Shown piece by piece: positions 1 to 5,006 of a stretch of DNA of 5,006 nt. The stretch comes from Pirellulaceae bacterium (lineage in GTDB: Bacteria; Planctomycetota; Planctomycetia; Pirellulales; Pirellulaceae), in NCBI GenBank assembly GCA_020846515.1, contig JADLDX010000759.1:1-5006 (forward strand), given 5' to 3'. The translations under genes were made by a program, and so were the position numbers. Numbering within the stretch: position 1 is the stretch's first letter; each line of letters begins with the position of its first letter. The notes beneath the pieces were generated by a model. It had not been told where the DNA came from, searched no databases, and worked only from the letters and a program-made list of their open reading frames with translations.

Positions 1-536
1 CACTGATGAAAGCAGATTACCGTGGCCGCACGCTGATACCGATCGTCGATGCAGCGGCCGTATCCCAGGCCATGCGTGCTGGCGTCGGCGCGACCATAAA
101 AACAACACTTGGCGGTTTGCATGATCCGACTCGCTTTCAACCATTGCCCGTCACGGCTGTCGTGCGAATGCTGAGCGATGGACGTTTTCGCAGCGAGTCC
201 TTTGGCGAACAATGGTTGGCCGGTCCCACTGCCGTATTGGAAGTCGCCAACTTTACCTTGGTCGTCAGCAGTCGCGCGGTCAATCTGTATGATCGTTCTT
301 TCTTCTACGCCAACGGACAGAACCCTCAGCATTTTGATGCGGTGGTCATTAAGTCGCCACACTGCCAGCCGCACATGTACGCGCAGTGGTGTAGCCAGAT
401 GGTCAACATTGATGCACCAGGTTCCTCCAGCGCCAACCTCAAGTACCTGGGCCACACGCGCTGCCCACGGCCAATCTTCCCGCTGGATGCCCAGGTAGAG
501 TTTAAACCGCAAGCCAAACTGTTTGGCTTGGCTTAA
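1..536 (+). CDS. M81 family metallopeptidase (MlrC-like), C-terminal part, 5' end outside window
   Basis: The reading frame is open from the left edge (first full codon at 3, CTG) to TAA at 534-536, so the ATG at 6 is probably an internal methionine and the gene begins upstream. The roughly 177 visible residues match the end of the MlrC C-terminal domain: an IPIVDAAAVSQAMRAGVGA stretch followed by LGG and DP, then the PLPVTAVVRMLSDGRF segment, VVIKSPH near the middle, a DAPGSSSANL stretch, and RPIFPLD near the end. Family members are usually about 480-510 residues, so about two thirds is missing, including the N-terminal M81 domain that carries the zinc ligands. MlrC is known as the last peptidase of microcystin degradation, but most homologues have no known substrate, so no specific substrate is inferred. 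The MR/MLE gene follows on the same strand after 98 bases. The family call is firm; the role is open. Confidence 0.85.
   Translation, partial: LMKADYRGRTLIPIVDAAAVSQAMRAGVGATIKTTLGGLHDPTRFQPLPVTAVVRMLSDGRFRSESFGEQWLAGPTAVLEVANFTLVVSSRAVNLYDRSFFYANGQNPQHFDAVVIKSPHCQPHMYAQWCSQMVNIDAPGSSSANLKYLGHTRCPRPIFPLDAQVEFKPQAKLFGLA
510..530 (+). other. Perfect 9-bp hairpin at the 3' end of the MlrC-like gene
   Basis: CAAGCCAAA (510-518) and TTTGGCTTG (522-530) are exact inverted repeats around a CTG loop. The hairpin lies inside the last codons (A-K-L-F-G-L) just before the TAA, and GCTTAAGC at 531-538 is a further small palindrome. There is no T-tract after it, so it is not a standard intrinsic terminator. 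It could stabilise the mRNA 3' end or attenuate read-through into the next gene, or it could be chance. Confidence 0.4.
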
Positions 537-634
537 GCGAACAAGCCTACCGGCCTACAAGACTTCAAGCCTGATTCGATGTGGTGGTTCGTTTTCTCAC
601 TCTTTTTCCCTTTACTGTTAATTCAAATCTATCC

Positions 635-1768
635 ATGAAAATCAAAGAGATCCGCTGTGCCGGTCTGCGTGGTGCTACTCCCGAAGGTGGTTGGAGCAAC
701 GAACTGCGACCCGAAGATTGTGTGCATACGCTCATTGCTGTTTATACCGACGAAGGCGTAACCGGCCTCGGGAGCGTGTTTACTAACGATGCCTTGGTAC
801 AAGCCTCGCTAAACTTGCTTGAGCCGCTCTATCGGAACGAGAATGCGCTAGAGCCTGAACGAGTCAGTGAAAAGCTGCATCAAAACATGTTTTGGCTTGG
901 CCGCGGTGGTTCGATCACGCATGCAATCAGTGGGATCGATATCGCGCTATGGGATATTCTAGGCAAAGCCACTGGCCAATCTGTGGGCAGTCTCATGGGC
1001 GGGCGATATCGCGAACGCGTCCAGCCCTATGCCTCGCTATTGATGGATGAACCAGAAAAATTACGGGATCACTTGTTGCGTGTGAAGGCCCAAGGATTTC
1101 GGGCGTTCAAGATCGGCTGGGGACCATTCGGTCGCCGCAACGCGCAGACTGATGAAGCGATCGTCGCTGCAGCCCGCCATGCCATCGGTGATGATTGCCA
1201 ATTGATGGTGGGTGCCGGTGGCAGTGATGCGCACTGGTCCAATGGCTACAAATGGGCACTCAATACAGCCAGCATGTTAGCCGATTACGATGTCACCTGG
1301 TTCGAAGAGGCGCTGGTGCCCGATGCATTAGAGGACTATGTGAAACTGCGCGAGCATGCTCCCCTGCCCATCAGCGGCGGGGAAGTGCTGACGCGTCGTC
1401 AGGCGTTCCAGCCTTGGTTGGAGGCGCGAGCCTTTGATATTGTGCAACCTGACGTAACCAAAGTTGGTGGTCTGAGCGAAGAACGCCGCATCGCTTGGAT
1501 GGCGCAAGATCACGGTGTCAAATTCGTGCCGCACGGTTGGAACACTGCAGTTGGCTTGGCGGCTGACTTGCAACTAGCCACAGCCATTTCGGGCACCGAA
1601 TTCGTGGAGTACCTAACCGGTTCGCCGTTTATTGACGAGATCACCGAGGGCGGTTGGCAATTAGACGCCGATGGCATGTTGGCGATCCCTAATCGCCCCG
1701 GACTAGGATTGAAACTGAATCCTGATGCAGTGGCCAAGTATACGCACGGTGCCCACCTGCCGTTGTGA
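635..1768 (+). CDS. Mandelate racemase/muconate lactonizing enzyme family protein (enolase superfamily), sugar-acid dehydratase-like
   Basis: This 377-residue protein has the full enolase-superfamily layout: an N-terminal capping domain from MKIKEIRC to about residue 120, then the barrel. Recognisable landmarks are GIDIALWDILGKATG (about 100-114), the lysine motif FKIGWGPFGR (Lys159), WFEEAL (first Glu at 224, second metal-ligand position), GGEVL (Glu250, third metal ligand), QPDVTKVGG (Asp273) and VPHGWNT (His300). Asp273 and His300 form the dyad typical of the MR subgroup, where acid-sugar dehydratases and racemases abstract the alpha proton of a carboxylate bound to magnesium. The first metal-ligand position, normally Asp in a MVDA-type motif, reads MVGAGGSDAHW, with Gly193 (codon GGT at 1211-1213). 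I chose ATG 635 because homology starts there; the frame extends to GTG 581, but those 18 codons look unlike the family. No Shine-Dalgarno site is visible. It probably follows the MlrC-like gene in one transcript. Substrate unknown. Confidence 0.88.
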   Translation: MKIKEIRCAGLRGATPEGGWSNELRPEDCVHTLIAVYTDEGVTGLGSVFTNDALVQASLNLLEPLYRNENALEPERVSEKLHQNMFWLGRGGSITHAISGIDIALWDILGKATGQSVGSLMGGRYRERVQPYASLLMDEPEKLRDHLLRVKAQGFRAFKIGWGPFGRRNAQTDEAIVAAARHAIGDDCQLMVGAGGSDAHWSNGYKWALNTASMLADYDVTWFEEALVPDALEDYVKLREHAPLPISGGEVLTRRQAFQPWLEARAFDIVQPDVTKVGGLSEERRIAWMAQDHGVKFVPHGWNTAVGLAADLQLATAISGTEFVEYLTGSPFIDEITEGGWQLDADGMLAIPNRPGLGLKLNPDAVAKYTHGAHLPL

Positions 1769-1770
1769 TA

Positions 1771-1882
1771 CCCGTAGCCATCCGGTCGACTCGTAGCCAC
1801 CCGGTCGACTCGTAGCCACCCGTCGCCAGACGGTGGAAGCATTACAGGTGACTTCCCACCGCTTGGCAGCGGTGGCTACGGG
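1771..1882. repeat. Palindromic (BIME/REP-like) repeat element with 19-bp tandem units
   Basis: Two 19-bp units (1773-1791 and 1792-1810; CGTAGCCAYCCGGTCGACT, one mismatch) lead into a third start of the same unit at 1811. From there 1811-1839 and 1852-1880 are imperfect inverted repeats of about 29 bases around a 12-base spacer. Each arm also folds on its own: 1816-1836 makes an 8-bp stem with one bulged C and loop GCCA, and 1856-1875 makes a perfect 8-bp stem with loop TGGC. The outer ends pair too (1771-1780 with 1873-1882, 10 bp). The element fills the whole gap between the two convergent genes and could act as a two-way transcription terminator or mRNA end stabiliser. Its right end overlaps the last codons of the SelA-like gene. 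The architecture suggests a dispersed palindromic repeat family moved by a REP-type or MITE-like mechanism; copy number cannot be judged from one window. Confidence 0.75.
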
Positions 1883-3228
1883 CGCTGTCCAGTTAAGGTT
1901 TCGACGATCTTGTGGTCATCTGCGGGTTCAACGAATCGCAGATCGATCAGCGCGCGTCCCTCTTCGATACTGACCCACACGGCAGCGCCCGTTTTTCCAC
2001 TAGCCAAGTCCCGCGCGAGATCTTCGGCCGACTGATCGCGCGGCGTCACGGCGACCGCGTGGGATGGCAAGCTGTATCGATGCCACGGCGAGGGGCCAAG
2101 ACGAGCCTGACGCGCGATGGCTTCAGCGGTGGCGATTCTCGGCGTATCGTGGAGTTGAACGGCCAGACGTCGAGCGCGATCTTTCAAGTTCTCAATATTG
2201 GCCAAAACCATTTGCGTAATGCTGGAGCGTGGTCGCGGCGGCCCATCGCTGCGATCGTCGCGACCAAAGATGGTGGCGGCGGCGGCCAGTAGGGGGCCTT
2301 GGAGCAGCGCGCCATTGGCGGTGGCGGTGGTATGCATCGCACGCACCAAATCTTCGCGCCCGGCGATGAGCGCGCCGCTCGGAGCACCCAGCAGGCCATC
2401 CAGGGGGGCGATAACTAAGTCGGCTCCACTGGCCAAGGCCCGGTTCAACATCGGAAACCCCAGCGGGCTCAGTTCCTCATCCAAGGTCGCATCAAACAGC
2501 ACATCCACCACGGCCGCGCGGCGATCGCGCGCGTGAGCCAAGGCTGCAGTGTATTGCGATAGGGCTTCTTTCATTTCCAGACTGTTGGGACTGATGCGCA
2601 GCAGCGTCTGGCGGTCGCTGCTGATCGCTTGCCGCCATTCTTCGTCGGTGGCACCATTGACAGCGCCCACGTCGACAAAGGGATGACTGCCGGCTTCCAA
2701 GATACCGCGAATATCAGCTGAGCCCGGAATGCGCAAGACATCTGTTCGGGCGATCACCACTCCACCACTGAACGCATCGCACCGTGTGAGCAGTACCAGC
2801 GCGGCGGTAGCGCTACTGACGAAGATGGCCGCCGGTGCGCCAACGGTTTGGGCCGCTTGATGCGTGGCGAATTGTTCCAACTGTGCTTGATCTTGGAAGC
2901 TGATGGCCGATGCCACCAAGGCTTGAACGGCGATCGAGTCAGCGGGTAAACTCGTGCAGCGCGGATGAAACAGTTGGCCGGTCGCATTGATAGCGGCTGG
3001 GCTGGCCTGGTTTTGCTCCATGACGCGATCGATCACCGACTCGAACCACCCGCGCGCTTGCCGCCAGGCATCTTGCACTTGTCCCACGGGATTCGAATCT
3101 TTAATGCCGACCTTCTGCAACGTCTCGCGAACTGCATTGGTCAGCGTCGGCTGGCTGAGCAGATCGAGAACTTTGGAAACGGCTTGAGGTGGTAGTAGTT
3201 CTTCAAGTTTGGTGGGAAACTTGACCAT
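1876..3228 (-). CDS. SelA-like protein (L-seryl-tRNA(Sec) selenium transferase family fold) lacking the PLP lysine
   Basis: This 450-residue protein aligns along its length with the SelA/fold-type I PLP family. An N-terminal helical part (1-75) leads to INATGQLFHP (80-89), which corresponds to INATGVVLHTN in SelA. VSSATAALVLL (137-147) corresponds to the NNNAAAVLL region, VLRIPGSADIRGILEAGS (164-181) to the FRIP region, and GADLVIAPLDGLLGAPSGAL (268-287) to the SGDKLLGGPQAG active-site loop. A C-terminal small domain with ALIDLRFVEP is present. In the active-site loop the lysine that binds PLP in SelA is replaced by Gly278 (codon at 2395-2397), so normal PLP chemistry is not expected. A clear AAGGA site lies 9 bases before ATG 3228, supporting this start. 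The stop codon TAG (1876-1878) lies inside the repeat element. Some members of this fold family are D-glucosaminate-6-phosphate ammonia lyases (DgaE) rather than SelA, so a selenocysteine role should not be assumed. It may be a pseudoenzyme. No tRNA-Sec was seen in the window. Confidence 0.82.
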   Translation of the reverse strand: MVKFPTKLEELLPPQAVSKVLDLLSQPTLTNAVRETLQKVGIKDSNPVGQVQDAWRQARGWFESVIDRVMEQNQASPAAINATGQLFHPRCTSLPADSIAVQALVASAISFQDQAQLEQFATHQAAQTVGAPAAIFVSSATAALVLLTRCDAFSGGVVIARTDVLRIPGSADIRGILEAGSHPFVDVGAVNGATDEEWRQAISSDRQTLLRISPNSLEMKEALSQYTAALAHARDRRAAVVDVLFDATLDEELSPLGFPMLNRALASGADLVIAPLDGLLGAPSGALIAGREDLVRAMHTTATANGALLQGPLLAAAATIFGRDDRSDGPPRPRSSITQMVLANIENLKDRARRLAVQLHDTPRIATAEAIARQARLGPSPWHRYSLPSHAVAVTPRDQSAEDLARDLASGKTGAAVWVSIEEGRALIDLRFVEPADDHKIVETLTGQRP

Positions 3229-3236
3229 CGCATCTG

Positions 3237-3242
3237 ATCCTT
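3237..3242 (-). promoter_or_regulatory. Ribosome binding site of the SelA-like gene
   Basis: Read on the - strand, AAGGAT stands with 9 bases between AAGGA and ATG 3228. It fixes the start over the out-of-frame ATG five bases upstream. It is the only clear Shine-Dalgarno site among the genes whose starts are in the window. Confidence 0.6.
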
Positions 3243-3274
3243 ACATGAGTTCGTTGCCTGACCGGTACCCGCTG

Positions 3275-3377
3275 CGCCAAATACTCTCAACGGGCTGTAT
3301 AAGCCTCGGGTCCCAAGACCCAAAGGGTCTACCTGAGAGGGCTGTCGCGGCCTGTGCCCGTCTCGCAAGTTGCGGCG
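3275..3377. ncRNA. Candidate structured RNA in the divergent intergenic region (strand undetermined)
   Basis: Nested inverted repeats build one long interrupted hairpin. The apex is AGACCC/GGGTCT (3316-3321 with 3325-3330) around AAA. After a CCCA bulge comes a 7-bp stem with one G-T pair (3305-3311 with 3331-3337) and AGC/GCT (3302-3304 with 3341-3343). An asymmetric bubble (3296-3301 and 3344-3355) separates this from ACGGGC/GCCCGT (3290-3295 with 3356-3361), and a second open region lies before CGCC/GGCG (3275-3278 with 3374-3377). No coding frame explains it. On the - strand it would sit 47-149 bases before the SelA-like start, as a leader or cis-regulatory element. As an independent RNA, the long rod with large bubbles recalls 6S RNA shape, but I could not match a family consensus. 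The G-T pair means the strands differ slightly in stability; neither can be chosen. Confidence 0.4.
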
Positions 3378-3466
3378 ACCACAACATGGCCACTGCGATT
3401 TAGCGAAAACGTGGTAACGGCAATCCTCATTAGTTTACCAGCTTTGGGTGGCTGACCGATCCGTCA

Positions 3467-3495
3467 TCAACAAAACGATCGATCGAGGGTAGAAT
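3467..3495 (+). promoter_or_regulatory. Candidate sigma-70-type promoter of the kinase-like/PP2C gene
   Basis: TCAACA (3467-3472, 4 of 6 to the -35 consensus) and TAGAAT (3490-3495, 5 of 6 to the -10 consensus) are 17 bases apart, giving a leader of about 45 bases before ATG 3549. A better -35 (TTGACA, 3503-3508) lies just downstream but has only a poor -10 (CATTTT at 3525-3530, 16-base spacer). Planctomycete promoters are poorly characterised, so this rests on the general consensus alone. Confidence 0.33.
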
Positions 3496-3548
3496 AAAAG
3501 GTTTGACACCCTGCGACCCACACTCATTTTCTGCATAGAAGACACCCC

Positions 3549-4784
3549 ATGTACGAAGCGAAGAATACGCAGCGGGCCGTCGTGCGTATTGGCTATGATG
3601 GCCGAGTCCACAAGGAGTTTCGCGGCCCACAGGCTGAGACGCGTTTTGAGAATGAAAGAAAGGTGCTTAAGTACCTTGAATCGCGCAAGTGCGACTTCGT
3701 ACCGCGATTGCTCGATGCAGATCCCAAGACGCTTACTCTGACGACCAGCAACTGCGGGGCACGCGTCGAGCACATGGGCGAGCAGCGCATGCGCGAGATC
3801 TTCGAGGAACTCGAGTCCTATGGCGTGCGACACGATGACCCGTTCCTGCGCAACATTACCTACCGGGCTCTGGACGGTCGATTCTGCGTGATCGATTTTG
3901 AGTTTGCCACCATTATCGGACCGGAAGCCGATAAAACGGCGGATGCCCATGCGGACTCATCCGTTACTGCGCCCCAGCGCATTCATTGGTCTGGCATGAC
4001 GCACCCGGGGCGTTTCCGCCCCAATAACGAAGATACGTTCCTGGCCATTTTATTAGATGAACGCGGTGTGCGTTACTTGGGTAAAAATGGCGAAGCATCG
4101 CTGGCAGACGCTGATTTCTTGTTCGCCGTGAGCGATGGAATGGGTGGTGAACGCTCCGGTGAATTCGCGAGCAAGATCGCGATGGAAAAGATCACCTCAT
4201 TGTTGCCGAAGCAGTTTGGTCTGAACGACGATCGTTTTTTAGCCTATAGCAATTCGATATTACTGGAACTGTTTGTGGCCATCCATAAAGAGATGACCAA
4301 GCTTGGCCGTTTCGATGACAACTGTCGCAATATGGGCGCGACTTTGACTCTCGCCTGGTTTCGACGCGGCCACGTGGTCTTCGGTCATGTCGGCGATACT
4401 CGACTGTATCGTTTGCCTGCGGTCGGTGGCATTGAACAAATCTCTGAAGACCACACCCACGTAGGTTGGCTGCGACGCAAAGGGGAATTGAACGAACGCC
4501 AGGCTCGTACCCATCCTCGCAAGAACGTGCTGGCACAAGCGCTCGGCGCCGGTCACCAGTTCCTCAAACCACAACTAGGTACCTTTCCGTACGAAGTGGG
4601 CGATCGTTTCTTGCTCTGCAGCGACGGTCTGGTAGAAGGCTTGTGGGACCGAGGGCTGGATGAAATCATCCGAGCTCCGGAGCAACTACCCAACGATACG
4701 CCGGTCGCCCAGCGATTGGTACTTAGCTCAATAGCCGAATGCGGTCGAGACAACGTCACGGCCGTTGTCATCACCACCGATTGA
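3549..4784 (+). CDS. Kinase-like domain fused to PP2C-family serine/threonine protein phosphatase
   Basis: The 411-residue protein has two parts. Residues 146-411 are a complete PP2C (PPM) phosphatase. It shows GMTHPGRFRPNNED (Asp162), AVSDGMGGERSGE (Asp196), NMGATLTL, FGHVGDTRLYRL, SEDHTHVGWL, HPRKNVLAQALG, FLLCSDGLVEGL (Asp359) and GRDNVTAVVI (Asp401). All metal-binding aspartates are present, so it should be an active Mn/Mg-dependent phosphatase in the cytoplasm; no signal peptide or membrane segment is visible. Residues 1-125 resemble a minimal protein kinase: Lys22 in VHKEF, Glu36 in RFENERKVL, the catalytic-loop pattern HDDPFLRN (His95, Asp97, Asn102, as H-x-D-x4-N), and IDFEFA (Asp116) at the DFG position. 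A glycine-rich loop and most of the C-lobe are missing. The EADKTADAHAD stretch that follows is faintly like the end of Bud32-type kinases. Only a weak AGAAGA (3537-3542) precedes the ATG. The phosphatase call is firm; the kinase-like call is inference from motifs. Confidence 0.88.
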   Translation: MYEAKNTQRAVVRIGYDGRVHKEFRGPQAETRFENERKVLKYLESRKCDFVPRLLDADPKTLTLTTSNCGARVEHMGEQRMREIFEELESYGVRHDDPFLRNITYRALDGRFCVIDFEFATIIGPEADKTADAHADSSVTAPQRIHWSGMTHPGRFRPNNEDTFLAILLDERGVRYLGKNGEASLADADFLFAVSDGMGGERSGEFASKIAMEKITSLLPKQFGLNDDRFLAYSNSILLELFVAIHKEMTKLGRFDDNCRNMGATLTLAWFRRGHVVFGHVGDTRLYRLPAVGGIEQISEDHTHVGWLRRKGELNERQARTHPRKNVLAQALGAGHQFLKPQLGTFPYEVGDRFLLCSDGLVEGLWDRGLDEIIRAPEQLPNDTPVAQRLVLSSIAECGRDNVTAVVITTD

Positions 4785-4812
4785 GCCATCAGCACCGCTC
4801 AGCACCTTTTCA

Positions 4813-4835
4813 GAACGTTTTGGGCGTACACGTTC
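4813..4835. terminator. Weak hairpin between convergent genes, possible terminator
   Basis: GAACGT (4813-4818) and ACGTTC (4830-4835) can pair as a 6-bp stem with an 11-base loop in the 60-base gap between the phosphatase gene and ribA. Neither side carries a proper T-tract, so an intrinsic terminator is only a possibility. Confidence 0.2.
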
Positions 4836-4844
4836 AGCGTTCAC

Positions 4845-5006
4845 CTACTCGGGCAATTGATGGCCCAGTTTTTCGCGTTTGGTCGCCAGGTAGGCCGCGT
4901 TATGCGGATTCGAAAGCGAGACAATCGGGACTTGATCCACCACGCGCAGATCGTAACCGCGCAAGTTGAAGGCTTCCGTCTTCTTCGGATTGTTGGTCAG
5001 CAGCCG
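4845..5006 (-). CDS. ribA: GTP cyclohydrolase II (RibA or RibBA), C-terminal part, 5' end outside window
   Basis: The last 53 codons are visible on the - strand, ending in TAG at 4845-4847 and open to the right edge. The residues read RLLTNNPKKTEAF, then GYDLRVVDQVPI, then NPHNAAYLATKREKLGH, which is the standard end of GTP cyclohydrolase II. This enzyme opens and deformylates GTP to the pyrimidine precursor in the first step of riboflavin synthesis. The LLTNNP-K motif belongs to the substrate-binding part of the active site; the zinc-binding cysteines would lie upstream, beyond the window. Whether a RibB (DHBP synthase) domain is fused at the N-terminus, as in RibBA, cannot be told. It converges on the phosphatase gene with a 60-base gap and no visible functional link. 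Confidence 0.93.
   Translation of the reverse strand, partial: RLLTNNPKKTEAFNLRGYDLRVVDQVPIVSLSNPHNAAYLATKREKLGHQLPE

Larger units (their letters stand above)
3229..3548. other. Divergent intergenic region, 320 bases
   Basis: This gap separates the start of the SelA-like gene (-) from the start of the kinase-like/PP2C gene (+). It holds the SelA-like ribosome binding site, the folded element at 3275-3377 and a candidate promoter at 3467-3495. The small frames crossing it have no recognisable protein features. I see no tRNA or transposon end in it. Confidence 0.6.

Noticed and set aside
178..498. 106-codon + strand frame inside the MlrC-like gene
   Set aside because: It overlaps the conserved MlrC C-terminal sequence in another frame and its translation resembles nothing.
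581..634. N-terminal extension of the MR/MLE gene from GTG 581
   Set aside because: The 18 added residues do not resemble the family, which starts at MKIKEI; GTG 581 has no ribosome binding site. It is also not a convincing signal peptide, lacking a positive N-region of normal form and a cleavage site.
1773..1825. CRISPR-like array from the 19-bp direct repeats
   Set aside because: The units are directly abutting without spacers and number fewer than three full copies; they belong to the palindromic element.
3085..3105. tRNA T-loop-like GATTCGAATC, considered because a tRNA-Sec might be near a SelA-like gene
   Set aside because: It is a chance palindrome in the codons for K-D-S-N-P of the SelA-like gene; no acceptor, D or anticodon arm surrounds it.
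3331..3340. TPP-riboswitch-like CTGAGAG within the intergenic fold
   Set aside because: The string is only part of a simple stem here; the other conserved TPP riboswitch segments are absent and neither neighbouring gene is a thiamine gene.
3503..3530. TTGACA as the -35 of the phosphatase gene promoter
   Set aside because: No acceptable -10 lies at 16-18 bases; the best candidates match only about half the consensus, so the upstream TCAACA/TAGAAT pair is preferred.
3435..3950. 171-codon open frame on the - strand over the start of the phosphatase gene
   Set aside because: It is antisense to the conserved kinase-like motifs, and its translation shows no recognisable domain; it is a shadow frame.
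4192..4574. Two open frames (104 and 114 codons) on the - strand inside the phosphatase gene
   Set aside because: They lie opposite conserved PP2C motifs and have no family features.

Overview
This 5 kb window is moderately GC-rich and densely coding. It holds three complete protein genes, two genes cut by the window edges, one palindromic repeat element and one 320-base divergent intergenic region that appears to contain a folded RNA. The protein types (an M81/MlrC protein, an enolase-superfamily sugar-acid dehydratase relative, a SelA-like protein, a PP2C phosphatase with an extra N-terminal domain, and GTP cyclohydrolase II), the mostly weak or absent Shine-Dalgarno sites and the hairpin-rich CGTAGCCACC-type repeat fit a planctomycete, probably Pirellulales. 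That assignment is a judgement from pattern, not from a search.

Layout. On the + strand, bases 1-536 are the C-terminal part of an M81 (MlrC-like) metallopeptidase. It is followed after 98 bases by a mandelate racemase/muconate lactonizing enzyme (MR/MLE) family gene at 635-1768. A palindromic repeat at 1771-1882 fills the convergent gap and supplies the stop codon of the next gene. That gene, on the - strand at 1876-3228, is a full-length SelA-like (fold-type I PLP) protein whose Schiff-base lysine position is glycine. Bases 3229-3548 are a divergent intergenic region with a candidate structured RNA (3275-3377) and a candidate promoter. On the + strand, 3549-4784 encodes a 411-residue protein joining a very short kinase-like domain to a complete PP2C Ser/Thr phosphatase. 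The window ends in the C-terminus of GTP cyclohydrolase II (ribA or ribBA) on the - strand.

How they may fit together. The MlrC-like and MR/MLE genes share strand and close spacing, so they may be co-transcribed as a small catabolic unit. The SelA-like gene converges on them and may be related, because other SelA-fold proteins (the DgaE type) act on amino-sugar acids; this is inference. The kinase-like/PP2C gene looks like an independent regulatory protein. RibA is riboflavin housekeeping.

The points most worth following are the kinase-like/PP2C fusion, the lysine-less SelA-like protein, the Asp-to-Gly change at a metal-ligand position of the MR/MLE protein, the repeat that donates a stop codon, and the folded intergenic element.
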